DNA of 64,000 bases from Chrysaora quinquecirrha (lineage: Eukaryota > Cnidaria > Scyphozoa > Semaeostomeae > Pelagiidae): assembly GCA_014526335.1 (NCBI GenBank), contig JACTAT010000060.1, positions 4,130,404 to 4,194,403 of the forward strand, written 5' to 3'. A program made the position numbers and the translations under genes. Below the pieces are notes generated by a model. That model saw only the letters and a list, made by a program, of their open reading frames with translations. It was not told where the DNA came from and did not search any database. This document shows positions 49,025 to 60,054 of this stretch, piece after piece. The stretch's first letter is position 1, and each line of letters opens with the position of its first letter.

Positions 49025-51891
49025 CTACAAATCTAGTCCGCTACGTATTGCTACACTAACACAAACTGTAAGACCAAGCAGAACTGTCAACTTAAACCAC
49101 GGCGTTGTTGGTGTGCTGTCATTGGAATAATATCTACCATCCATATCACTTGCCATTGTCTAAAAACAAGGAAGATGAATTGCTATAAATCACAATGAAG
49201 TTTCCAGAATTTTTTGAGGTCTTCTGTGCCATCAAGACACGAAGTGGATAGGTGGCGTTGAGGTTTCCATGCGGTTTTAAGTTACCTTGGTCGTTTTACT
49301 TTTTGCGCTTTCAGTGCAACAATTTTTAGGTTTTTGCTGCACAGAACCAAGTGACAAAATACAGAAAAAAGATTTTTTCTGGAAAGTGAATAATCAAAAA
49401 ACTCAGCTTAAAGACGGTCCTTCAAAAAGAAACAAACTTGTCATACAAAAAAACCGTCTTTACGAGGAATGCTCGGTAGACATACCTTGTTAGTAATTGT
49501 TTACATCTGTTTGCAATGTTTCCTTTTTATTTCACTAATTTATATTCAAAATTAAAGTGTACTTACGAGGTGGATAACTCCTGTCTCGACGTTGCCTTTT
49601 TTGTTAGGTGATTTTGCTGTAAATATGCATGTATGAAATTTTAGAATCTGAATTCATCTGTGAAATACCAATCCGATTCGAGATCTAAAAATTATAAATT
49701 TTCTATACTTACATTCCATAGCTTCCTCTCGTAACTCAGCACCGACCAACAGCTCGTGAACTCTCGCCAAAAGTCGTTCATTCTCTCTTTTTAGCTCATA
49801 GAGCTCACTACAAAAACACACACTTTTGCATAAGCAATATGAATTTTGAAGGAATCGATCTTGAATAGAGCCGGCAAAGATAATCTCGAATACCGGATTT
49901 CCTTTGTTCGAGTAAGCATCATCACTCGAATGAGTGCCCCGTTGAGATTGAGCTGCCTAACGGATTGGTCCCTGGCAACCCCTTTAGAGTGTATGTGCAA
50001 GCTAAGGACGCCATGACTCACGAGACACCCTTCCCAAAGTTGCTGAAAAATTTATTTTTGGCAAAACGTTAGTTTAATCATTAATTTTGAAATAATCGCT
50101 CCTCTTTCAAGCGAATTTTGAACAAGCGCCACGAGGACGCACGCAACTTTCCCCTGCGAAAAACTAGCGAAACGACTGTAATAAATTCATGATTCGATCT
50201 CTAAATTAAAATAAAGTTTTTTCACATATAACTAAATTTACATGTGCCTGTATAATATAACTGATTTGCAATCGATTTGCACTGGATTTACATCGTTCAC
50301 AGTAGCTTCACAGTTATTTTTGACGGGTTAATGTTTTGTTTGTTTGAGTTTTTACCGCAATTTCGAGAAATTTTCGCTTTTACGCCATTGTTCGTTCTAG
50401 CATCGTAACCAGGCCACTTTTTACCGTCATTCATTTCGAGAAATCACTGGCGATCATTTTTATCGGAATCTTGTATTTGAAATTTTGATAAAAAGGCACA
50501 CTAATTAAGATTAACTTTAGGGTGTAGGACTTACCAATTTTTCTCTTGAAGCCTTTCTTCCAAACAATTCACCTCATTTAGCAGATTTTGTGTCACACTA
50601 TTATAACTAAAAAAGAACGGTACAAGCTAGCAGTTTCATACCCTATGGATGCTGTGAATTTAACGATATTATGAGAGAAGGAGTTGAGCGCTTATCTGAC
50701 GGTGATGCTAGAAAGCGTCTATGGGATTAAGATAGTTTCCAAAGCCCTTAATGCAATTATTGCAAACTACTTTTAACTATTCATATAGGTGTACTCCCCT
50801 TAATTAAGCGCCTTTAACGAATAAAGGCACCTTTAACAATTGAATAAAAATCAATAAGCGCACTCAAGGTTGCTGCTGCAGCAAGGTAAGCGGCTAAGCC
50901 AGCCAACATGTCATCCAGCATTCATATAAAAAATATGATCTTTACTTATGAGCCTGGGACTACTAGAAAATTCATGTTTGACTTTTTTCCATGTATTTTC
51001 TAAGTGAATAAATCAAAATTTGTTAGCAGATAGAGAAAGCTGCTTTGCTTTTGTGGTCCAAAAGCGGACCACTTGCAATTATGCAGGCGTAAGCGAACTT
51101 TTCTCCTCATTCTGAAACGTGGGGTGATTGTTTGATCCTGATCAAACTTCAGCCTTCATTATCAAACATGTTGGCTTAGCCAAAAAGTCGGCAAAATGTT
51201 GCCAACATAAATGTTTGAGAATGTTCGGTAAAGTATTGGCTACGTTTGGCCGGGGCTTTAGAACACGCTAATTCAGACAAATAATCTCACCTATTCATTA
51301 GTTCATTTCCACCTCTTGTGATAACAGCCATCGGCCCTTGATAAGGTCTGCAATCTGGTTGTTTTGAATGAAAATACAAATCAGTTGCATGGAATGCTTC
51401 AGTTTTTATGTATAAAGTCATCTTGTATTTATCTGCGTTCCAGGGGGATTCTTTCTTTTACGCTGTCATATCTTAGGATGTCAGTAATTTTAAAATGCTT
51501 GCTTTAAAGAAGCAATGTTTGCTTTCTTATTTTCCTATTTACTTTTGTAGAATCGCCTATTCGCATGAATAGACTCAAGCAGAACAGGAAAAAACTACTT
51601 GCTTGCTCACAGACTTCCTTTTCTGCAAAGGGGATTACGCAAGTGCTTGTTTGCTTGCTTGCTTCATAGACTTGTTTGCCTTGGAGGAGGATTTTCTTAA
51701 TTTTGCAGACTTGCTCGCTTGTGGTTTTGCTTGCTGCGCAATGTGGAAATCTGCAGTAAAAGTCGAGAAGCACTTCTTTGTCTAAAAAAATGGATTGCAA
51801 TATGTTTTCAAAACTTCGTTCTCCTACCTTCTATATTTTCCATGCCACTTTTTCTTCTCAACTCACAGACGCTCTGATTCTCTGATGCCAT
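49025..51891 (-). CDS. Small tail-anchored coiled-coil membrane protein, six exons
   Basis: Six exons with matching phases and GT/AG sites: 51891-51828, 51396-51291, 50606-50535, 49807-49713, 49616-49567 and 49159-49025. They give 173 aa from ATG to TAG. Exons 3-4 form a coiled coil (NLLNEVNCLEERLQEKN, ELYELKRENERLLARVHELL). A Ser/Lys linker follows, then a single C-terminal membrane helix (FKLTVLLGLTVCVSVAI) ending seven residues later, which is the layout of a tail-anchored protein facing the cytosol. The start is supported by a continuous first exon (MASENQSVCELRRK). The acceptor of exon 2 at 51396 lacks a good pyrimidine tract and is the weakest junction. I do not recognise the family. 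Candidates by layout are organelle outer-membrane adaptors or SNARE-like tethers, but this is speculation. It faces away from TSEN15 across about 570 bp. Confidence 0.68.
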
Positions 51892-52462
51892 TGCAAAGGT
51901 ATTAAACAACGTCTGTAAAACAACTCTTTGTTTAACAAAAACAGGACACACGTAGATAATGAAACTAAACCGAATTATCCTCGCGGAGTAGAATCTAGAG
52001 AATATATAGTATCACTTATCAATTGATGATGACGTGCAAATTGCTTTCTCGAGGATCTCTTTCTGTGACGTCAGATTGCCAAAAGCTTTACAAGCCAGGT
52101 AGTAAAGAATCTGCACGTTAAGCATTTTTCTTCCATGCTACACTTCAATTTACAATGTAGAACAAATGTTTTCAGTAAAGCTGTAAATTCCATTAATTTT
52201 CTGCTTATGTTTCGCGTATCGTATGAGTCAGGTAGAGTTCGGTTTTTTCCTCGTTTTTCTTTTGCAACAAGAAATCAAAGTTAGATAAAATTGTTCACAT
52301 TCCAGGAGCTTCTTTTTTCTTCCAGTTCCGTTCCGTTCCGTTCCGTTCCTTGCCACGTTTTGCTTCCTCGCGCATTCCGTGATTCATCCAGAAGGAGCAT
52401 TCATCCAATAACAACAGCAACAGCATCTACGTCTCCCAACTTTTTTCCTGCTTGAATTGAAG
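51892..52462. promoter_or_regulatory. Likely bidirectional promoter region between two divergent genes
   Basis: The ATG of the coiled-coil gene (51891, minus) and the presumed first ATG of TSEN15 (52463, plus) are 571 bp apart with no other gene between. The stretch has a (GTTCC)n pentamer run at about 52325-52349 and a locally GC-richer area before 52463. No TATA box is obvious on either side. Shared control is inferred from spacing. Confidence 0.45.
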
Positions 52463-55400
52463 ATGGCGGATGGCGGGAACAACGGAACAACAGAAACCAC
52501 AGAGAGCCGAAGGCGAGTGAGTGCGATAATGTGATGAGCTTTGCGCAACGAAGCTTTGAAAACCAAGAGTAATGGATGAAGAATTTTCTATTAGAAACAT
52601 TGGTAGCGAGTGGTTTTTTAATCACCCGATGGTGCGTTACTGCGTTCATAGCCCACAGCAGCAGACCTCTCTTCTTGGACATAGAGCCTGCGGTTTCTAG
52701 TAAACTCGCCCCATTGCCAACTCGCCCCACTGTTAGGTGAACTCGCCCCACTTTCAAAGTCAACTCACCCCACCTTCAAAGCCAACTCGCCCCACCTAAA
52801 AAATCAACAGGCCCCCACCGAACTGGGTATAAATGTTTAAAGTTGGGGATGGGGGCTTTGCCCCAAAACCCCTTTTATCACACTGATAGATTCACTCAAT
52901 TTTATCGTTTTCTATCATTTATTTTATGGTGGGGTGAGTTGACTTGACAGATCGGGTGAGTTGTACGAACAAGTTGGGCGACATGACTTGAAAGAGGTCT
53001 GACCTGACCATGTTAAGGTGGGGCAAGTTGGCAGTGGGGCGAGCTGACCTATTACTGAGCCTGCCTGGTTGCATTTAATTTAATTTAAACACAATTGCGT
53101 AGACCCAATCAATTTGCCATCCGCCTTTAATAACGTTCCAGTTTAGATGCGATCTAAGTTTTGCATGAACAGTTGCATCTGATCAAAACTGGCTCTCTTC
53201 AAAAACAGTAGTGCAGTAATAAATTATTTAGTACTAATATAGAAATATTAACAGTTGCTACCTACACATGTATCAGTTGCTAGACCCAAAGTAAAAGTGG
53301 ATCAGATCCATACCTCATGTGAACGTAAGGCCTATATGTACCATTCTCGATCCGATTCATGTACCATTGTACTATATGTATCATTCTCGATCCTTTCATG
53401 TAATTGTAGCCTAAGACAAGATTATTGCACACCACTGTATGATTTTTAATTGCACATAATCTCATGTTAAGGACCAATTAGCAGGCATTTTCGTTAGAAA
53501 ATTCGAATGCGAGTAGAAAAAAAATGCTCATGTAAATGTATTTACGCAAGTGATCACTCATGCGAAATTACATATTTTGGCGCAATCCTTATTTCCAACA
53601 TAAAATCAGGAATGACAAATCAATCTAAGTCAATGTAGATGTAATGTCAACACAATGTTTTAAAAAAGTTTAAGTAGACATAACTAAAATAAAAACATGA
53701 TGAAACAAGTTTAAGATCACCATTTCAATTGTTGTCACATTCAAAAAGTTCTGAATTCCTCAAAAATTCTCAATCCATTGTTTCTTTCATGGAACTAGTA
53801 GCGTTGCCTTTCTTTTCATTTATGTCCCCTAGACTCTTTTACTTGGAATTAATGCCACTCGCCTACGTTCGATTTGCGTCTTTTTCCAGATTGATATCTA
53901 CTGCACTTTCTATGATATTTCCACATTGCTGGTGCTTAATGACCATGTTTTATGTCGTTGATAAAAGCTTTGTCAGGTTTTTAAGACTGATATCCTTCTT
54001 TTTTCACGGACTTTGCACCAAATGAATTAACATACAGGTTCAATCGTGTTTTTTTACCTTTCCAAATTCCTCAGAAAAAATTGTTGCGTGACATCTTACA
54101 TTATTGGTCATTTTGCACGAGTGATAAAAATCTCCCCTGAGTACATCTGCGCGAGTGTTGACGTGGTCGAAAGTGATCACTTGCGTGAAACGAAATAGTT
54201 TGCAATTAGGTATGAATTTTGTTTTTGCAGGAAAGTAGGTAAAACCCTTCAGATATATATATATATACATTATATACATTAATATCTACTGTACTAATTC
54301 TTTCCGAAATTTAACCATGCAGGTTAAAGAACTAAAGAAGGAAGGAATCAATGATGAAAAATACATCTATCAAGTACTCACTGTTTACATCTATCTTGTT
54401 GAAGGTGAGAACTTTACAACTTTAATCTTAGCATTTAATATCATGGATTTTTCGACAAGGCACACCACAATAGATTGGATTTGAACCTGGACTGCATGCA
54501 TATGAAGTGATACTTGTCTCATTTTGGTCAAAATTTTGAATCATTCTATTATTGTTTTTTAGTTCAGAACTGGTTTGGTGTTAAAATTCATCCATGCAGT
54601 GAATTGGGTGTTGTTTTCATTAGTGGATACAGAGAAAAAGAGGTGTGGTGTTTTTTTGTCCAATTGATGTCTTGTAAGAGATGTTATGAGGAGAAAGCTC
54701 TTTCCAGACCCTTCCAGACTGGCCAAGTTACCACGTGGTTCTGTATATAGAATTTGCAAACAGAATGCTCATCTTAATTGTTTCCAGTGAAAGGCAACAA
54801 GTAATCTGAACTTCCCTTTTAGATAAAAAGTTCTTCCATCTTCCTACCAGTGTCCAGCAGCTCTACTTTGTTTCCAATCAGGTACGTCCTAATTGTGTAA
54901 GTCTTGGACATCAAGACTTTTAAAAGCAGAGCACCATCTTTTCACATCAACCTTTTTAGTACATTGTTTTCCCTAAAAGTTGTTTTTTCATTCTTTTATT
55001 GTTTTTCTTATATGTTTCACCTTGTTTTCAAATTTCTTGTCAAGACATTCATGTTGGGTATGAAAACAAATTATATAATTAGCCTAACCATTTTTCAAAG
55101 AATACTTGCCATTATAGAGTTTTCTGAGCCAAAATTTCAAATGTCAAATTTTTGATGTGAAATTAGTATTTAAGATAAACAATTTATGCAATCAAGGTTC
55201 ACTATGTCACTGTCCTATTGCTTGCAGTTTTGATTTTGCAAGCACTGGAAGTGTTTTGTTTCTTTGCTTCTTCTTTGACGCTTTGACATTTGGGTCAATG
55301 TCTGGGTTGAAAATAAGTGAGCAATATCAACTTTTCACAAATGAAACCCAACAATTATAGAATGTCACATTACAAATGCTTGTAGAATCAATTATAAAAG

Positions 55401-56271
55401 CTATAGAATATGACAAAACTTTATGGTAGGCTTGAGTTTTTTAACTACTAGAGTTTTGTAACTTATTAAGATATACCAAGCACTCAATATCTTGAAATTT
55501 TGAAAGATTCCATTATGACGATGTTCATTCCTTGAAAAGATGATTTTTGAAATAACTACAGTGAATCTTTTATTTCTTTTTATCTAGAATTACTGAAGCA
55601 ATGGAAAGCAGAGTTTTCAAAGAGTTTAAAACTGACACTAGGTAAGTCAGACTTATAATGCTTGTGAATTCACATGCTAGTGAAAAGTAATTGCTTAGAT
55701 TTTTCCACAAGTGGTATACCACAATACATGGAACTTGAACCTGGACTGCAGTACCAGAGAACCAAGGATATTAGCTATAAAGAGCTCAGTTAAATGATTG
55801 AATAACTTTCCAAGTCATACTGTCAATGGCTCTCCTGCCATTTGACATTTGAGTTTCATCTAGGTTTAATCGTCTTCTTACCATACATTATAATACTATT
55901 TTTCATGTATTGTCAACATGTTTAGGGAGAGGTACTTGAAAATTTCACTGGCATTGAGCTCTTTAACTCCGTAGAAATGATGTTTGCTCTCTTGTCATAC
56001 AGTCCAATTTCAAAACCCTATCTTTTGTGGTATGCCACTTGTGGAAAAGCTATCTTGGTGTTTGCAATTTATGACATATATTCACTTTTGCTTATATGTC
56101 GCTTTGCTTTTTTATCTTGCTCCTGTTCTTGCCAGCATCAAATTCAATTTGGCATGTTCTTGTTTTAGATTGAATATTGCATTGGTTGGTGCAGATTCAA
56201 AGATAGTTTTCTACCAAATTTCAGATGGACTGGACCCTCCACATAATGTAAGTGGAAAAGATACTTCTTAA
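52463..56271 (+). CDS. TSEN15: tRNA-splicing endonuclease subunit Sen15 (TSEN15)
   Basis: Small structural subunit of the heterotetrameric endonuclease that cuts introns from pre-tRNA in the nucleus. Exons seen: 52463-52516 (MADGGNNGTTETTESRRR, with an AAGATGG start context and donor A|GTGAGT), 54323-54404 (ELKKEGINDEKYIYQVLTVY), 54823-54881 (KKFFHLPTSVQQLYFVSNQ), 55588-55641 (ITEAMESRVFKEF) and 56169-56271 (LNIALVGADSKIVFYQISDG, to a TAA). The last exon closely follows the family C-terminus (SDSTIVYYKLTDG in vertebrates). Between 54881 and 55588 the phases do not fit (0 versus 2), so a short exon or an alternative junction is missing from my model. An exon with the usual HP-Y-EM segment after exon 1 may also be missed. 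Intron 1 holds an 8-bp-duplication element and intron 2/3 a tRNA-like SINE piece. Confidence 0.72.
52692..53056. mobile_element. hAT-like MITE in TSEN15 intron 1
   Basis: Direct 8-bp repeats GAGCCTGC lie at 52684-52691 and 53057-53064, the duplication length of hAT transposons. Inside, ACTCGCCCCATTGCCAACTC near the left end is mirrored by AGTTGGCAGTGGGGCGAG near the right end. Further CTCGCCCCAC / GTGGGGCGAG units recur inward from each side. The outermost about 10 bp match poorly. 365 bp with no coding capacity. Confidence 0.72.
53065..54322. other. Remainder of presumed TSEN15 intron 1
   Basis: Contains an imperfect repeat of ATGTACCATTCTCGATCC / ATGTATCATTCTCGATCC near 53335-53390. No additional TSEN15 exon could be identified, although one may be hidden here. 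Confidence 0.4.
54455..54520 (-). repeat. tRNA-like SINE fragment, copy 1
   Basis: On the minus strand, ATGCAGTCCAGGTTCAAATC contains GGTTCAAATCC, a good RNA polymerase III B box, followed by CTATTGTGGTGTGCC. The same core recurs at about 55705-55775. No full cloverleaf is present. Confidence 0.45.
55705..55775 (-). repeat. tRNA-like SINE fragment, copy 2
   Basis: On the minus strand, CTGCAGTCCAGGTTCAAGTTCC is followed by TATTGTGGTATACCAC, parallel to copy 1 in the preceding TSEN15 intron. The B box is partly preserved. Confidence 0.45.
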
Positions 56272-57107
56272 CCATTGAGTTGTATGATGCATTTTGATCA
56301 TCAGAACAATTATCTCAAACCTGATGGCTATTTTCAACCTATATATTCTCTGAGATTGGTTTGCACCACAACAGATTGGACATTCATTTGAGCATACGAG
56401 TCCTAGCCAGAACTGCTGGCCATCATTGACTATGAAACTGGGTAAGCCTTTTCAACATTACTGATTTATTCTGATGCTGCAAACCAAACTTACTCTAGCA
56501 AGAAATGATAATTAATATTTGATTTGTTCTGAGTTCAAGCTAAGCACCTTGGAATAGACATTGTTGTTAAATATTATATCACCTAGAATAATGGATGTAA
56601 TAAAGCTATAGAACAAACAACAAAATTTACTTATTTGCTTTCATTTTTAATTTGTTTGTCTTCATATACAAAAAAGCAAGAAATGGCAAGTTATTTGTGA
56701 AGTTTTAATGCTAGCAATTGCGTGAAAGAAATCACTTGATATCTTGTGATTCTTGGGTTGAAATTGCAATCCCCAATGACTTAATTCTATCCTAAAGAGT
56801 TACGTTTTCAATGAAATTCCAACCATCTGCTTTTTCCAACCAGGCACATCAATGTAAAAGACTTGTAAACCTGCAACTTCTTTAAGCTATTGCCAAACAG
56901 ACCAAAAAACTGTTCTTAACATAATGTTCGAAGTTTGAAAATTTTGTTGTAATATTTATTTATTCAAAATTTTCAAGCCAAGCTAGAGAATAGCTGGTTT
57001 CTTATGAAAATGATATCTAACCTCTACATCTACCACATATCTCCTACCATATGTGAATCTTCCCACTGGTGCCTTGGGAAATACAGATTACAAAAGCGTG
57101 AGAACAT
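56272..57107. other. 3' flank of TSEN15
   Basis: AT-rich sequence that should include the TSEN15 3' UTR. No further gene or repeat is recognised. Confidence 0.4.
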
Positions 57108-57488
57108 ACTCTTAGATGCCTAATTGCCGTCCCGTTACACTAATTAATTTTCCAAAAAAATTTCAACCCCCTGCTCTTGTTTGGATCCCCCTGCTTATTA
57201 GGATTTGGATTGGTAGGCTATCGATGTTGATATTTTTTACTTAGCTTACTCTGACGTTCGTGATGTAAAATTTCACTCGGTACTCTATTTGTTGGTTAGA
57301 ACTATGGGTTTCCTTAGCCTATTGGTACTATAGAACCCCTTGCACTTTCAGCCGTTTCTTGACAAATTCTGTCAAACAAAGTCCAACTCCCCGTTTTTCC
57401 CAACCCCCCTCCCCCCGCCAATTAGATCCTGACTGCAGTTCCGACCCCCCGCCTATTCTGACCCCCAGCAATTAGGCACCTAAGAGTA
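57108..57488. repeat. C-rich inverted-repeat element (MITE-like), copy 2
   Basis: Left end TACTCTTAGATGCCTAATTG; right end finishing CAATTAGGCACCTAAGAGTA: nearly perfect inverted copies. TA at both extremes fits a TA-duplicating family. The interior is alignable with 23057-23433 throughout (TTTGTTGGTT, AACTATGG, CCTTAGCCTAT, then C-rich phrases). Confidence 0.75.
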
Positions 57489-57879
57489 AGAACGTGGAAA
57501 GTTTGATGGGAAGGCGGAAGTAAAGTTTCGTTTTAAACGAGGCGACATATTTCTCGGAAAAAACCCAAATATTGAAAAAGAGGCTGCTGAACAACAAAGT
57601 TAATGACAACTCCGCAGCCAGAACTATGGTGTCGGTTGGAAGATGTTGCACCATCACTGGGACATTCAAGAGATTGCTTGACGTGAGGTAACTTTTTGCT
57701 TATTTTTAGCTTTTAGTTTATTAGCCCCTTAGTTTGTTATTTCATCCTAGCTGTCTCCAGTCTTTGAAGCAAAAGTTTTAGGCCTTATTGGAGTTGTTTT
57801 TAGTTTTGTACAGTCTCGTAAGGTAAATTATACACCAATCTGCCTGCAGTACTTAGCTACCTTATTAGCGCTTATCACA
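57489..57879 (+). other. 5' flank of the RING gene
   Basis: An ATG at 57602 opens a short frame (PELWCRLEDV) ending at possible donors near 57679-57684, but the phase does not fit the RING exon, so I leave it as a possible 5' UTR or alternative exon. Confidence 0.35.
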
Positions 57880-58911
57880 ATGCAGGTTGCTAGTTTTAAA
57901 TTGAAACAAGGAAGCTTGAAGGCTGAAGATTGGAACATTGTTCTTGACCGAAAATGGAGCAGCCTATTTGACAAAGCTGGACTGTGTGCTGGTTCTGATG
58001 CAGACCCATCCAATTTGCAAATTAAAAATCTAACTCGAGCAATTGAGAGTACTAATGGCAGTCAACTAAAGGCCGAAAAAGAATGTCGGGAAACTGTTGC
58101 TCCTGCAAACGAGAGATGCCCAAGGTTTTATCAGGAAAACCTTGTAAAAACAATTTTGGAATCATTTTCGTCTCGAACACAGGAGCAGGATTGTTTTGAT
58201 AGTCAATGGGAAGAAGCCGTTGAAGTGGTTGAAGAAGACTGTTTTTACACAGATATGGAAGATGACTTTTCAGTTACGTATGCTGGAAGGAATTATTCTA
58301 AGCCTTTGTCAAAACAAAGAACAAAACAAAGAAAATACTTCATTAATAAATCAACTGTGAAAGCTGAATTGCTTGGAAAATATGCTCATGCAAATATTGT
58401 AAGGAGAAAGAAGAAGAAGAGAATGGAATATGTTAGTTTACATGTTGAGAAAGTTAAGGAAAACATAGAAAAAAGTCTAAGTAAAAGGGGTCTTAAAAGA
58501 TTTAAAGATTTCAATAATCAACAATTAAGAACAGAAGACAGTGTTGGGAATGTTTTAATTGCATCATTTTCCGGCACAAAAGATAAGACATCAACAAATG
58601 CAATTATTCAGATTCAATACCGTGAAATCACCCCCAGTGACTATGAATTACTTTTGTCCCTGGATGAAAGCATTCCAAAAAGAACATTATCAGAAAAGTC
58701 ACTAGCTTTGATTAACACAGAGAAGTTTGGTACTGTTGAAGATACACAGCAATGTTGCATTTGCTTGGAGGAGTTACTCTTCAATGACGTTATGAAAAGA
58801 TTGCCAAGATGTGGACACTATTTTCATAAAATTTGCATAGATACTTGGCTAACAACATCATCAGATAGATGTCCCATAGATTCTGTACAAGTTTTGGCTT
58901 ATAATAGGTAA
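57880..58911 (+). CDS. RING-H2 E3 ubiquitin ligase-like protein, 343 aa
   Basis: Likely E3 ligase that recruits a ubiquitin-loaded E2 through its C-terminal RING. Ligands are C292-x2-C295, C311-x-H313, H316-x2-C319 and C331-x2-D334: Asp replaces the last Cys, as known in RBX1. Before the RING is ITPSDYELLLSLDESIPK, a segment seen in a set of RING-H2 proteins. The N-terminal part has LKAEDWNIVLDRKWSSLFDK, an acidic middle (EEAVEVVEEDCFYTDMEDD) and a basic cluster RRKKKKR near residue 175 that could be a nuclear signal. No signal peptide or membrane segment. The start Met overlaps a possible acceptor (ATGCAG|GTT), so an upstream exon is possible. The stop at 58909-58911 overlaps a donor-like AG|GTAAGA at 58907-58908, so the gene may continue. 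Confidence 0.8.
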   Translation: MQVASFKLKQGSLKAEDWNIVLDRKWSSLFDKAGLCAGSDADPSNLQIKNLTRAIESTNGSQLKAEKECRETVAPANERCPRFYQENLVKTILESFSSRTQEQDCFDSQWEEAVEVVEEDCFYTDMEDDFSVTYAGRNYSKPLSKQRTKQRKYFINKSTVKAELLGKYAHANIVRRKKKKRMEYVSLHVEKVKENIEKSLSKRGLKRFKDFNNQQLRTEDSVGNVLIASFSGTKDKTSTNAIIQIQYREITPSDYELLLSLDESIPKRTLSEKSLALINTEKFGTVEDTQQCCICLEELLFNDVMKRLPRCGHYFHKICIDTWLTTSSDRCPIDSVQVLAYNR

Positions 58912-59299
58912 GAATTTCATATGATTTGGAGATTTACATTGCAGGATATGTGATGGTAGACTTGCTCAATTGGCTGTGTGCCACAAGATTATGATACTAA
59001 ACATTTTGATGACATGTAAATAACAAATGATGATAAATGCAAAAACTGCTCCAGTATTAAGTCATGTACTCATTACTTAAAATAAGTTTGTTTTACACCA
59101 TCCAATCTGTTGTTTTATTTCAACCTGCATTTGTTTTGCACAGTGTTTCTACTCTCATCATTACCATTATTTTGTTTAAATATTCTCACATGACTTTTAT
59201 GCATTATAGCAGAAACGTTGGTCTGCCTAGAATCATTGTTCCAAGTTTTAGTAAATTAGTAATTATAATTATCTGTTCTACTTCTAATCATTGTAACTG
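58912..59299. other. 3' flank of the RING gene
   Basis: No further exon recognised. AT-rich. Confidence 0.35.
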
Positions 59300-59321
59300 A
59301 AAAACTAACTAACTTACTAAT

Positions 59322-59374
<53 letters not shown>

Positions 59375-59585
59375 GACTAGTTAACTAACTATCTACCTAT
59401 CTACCCATCACACGAATTAACTAATTTACCAACTGATATATCTACTAACCAAGCAACAAACAAACAAACTAACTAACAAACTAACTAGCCAAAACAGCTA
59501 TCAAACCACCTAACAAACTAACTAACCAAGCAACCAACTAACTTACTACTTAACCATTGAACTATCTAACTAGCTACCTAACCGC
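59300..59585. repeat. (CTAA)n tetranucleotide tract with degenerate flanks
   Basis: A pure run of ACTA/CTAA units at about 59311-59375 passes into diverged TAACTAAC/CAAACAAA/CTAGCTACC phrases up to about 59585. Low-complexity sequence, no coding potential. Confidence 0.85.
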
Positions 59586-60054
59586 TAAATGTTCTAAGTT
59601 ACTTGTTTCTGCAATGCTGTTTATACGCACTACGACATAGTCATATACAAGGACATTTAAAATAAATGCAACTTTGTGCCTGGATCCTGCAGGCCCTTGT
59701 ACTGCGTTCCATCACCCGACCTAGCTGTCTGCCGCAGTGTATACAATAGCTAATGGTTGTTTTAGCTCAGCTCATTTGTCATAAAATGTTCTCACAAATA
59801 TCTTACTAGTAATTGTATACTCTTATTTTAAACGGAAACATCCCCTCTAATATTCCGAATTTCTTAGCAATGAATCTCCATAGGCCTAACCTAGATGTTA
59901 AGATTACGATAACGACTAAGAATAACTGCGGAAATTTCTTTAATACCCCTATTTATCCACGTTACACCCTTCCGGTGTCTTTTGCATTCCTTGAACTCCT
60001 TTTGCTTTGCATGAAGATTTGAATGTAGAGACATCTTCTTCGGAAAACAATTGA
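59586..60054. other. Intergenic, nothing recognised
   Basis: No supported feature. Confidence 0.35.

Noticed and set aside
57602..57684. First exon for the RING gene
   Set aside because: The available donors give either a stop or a phase that does not match the acceptor at 57885.
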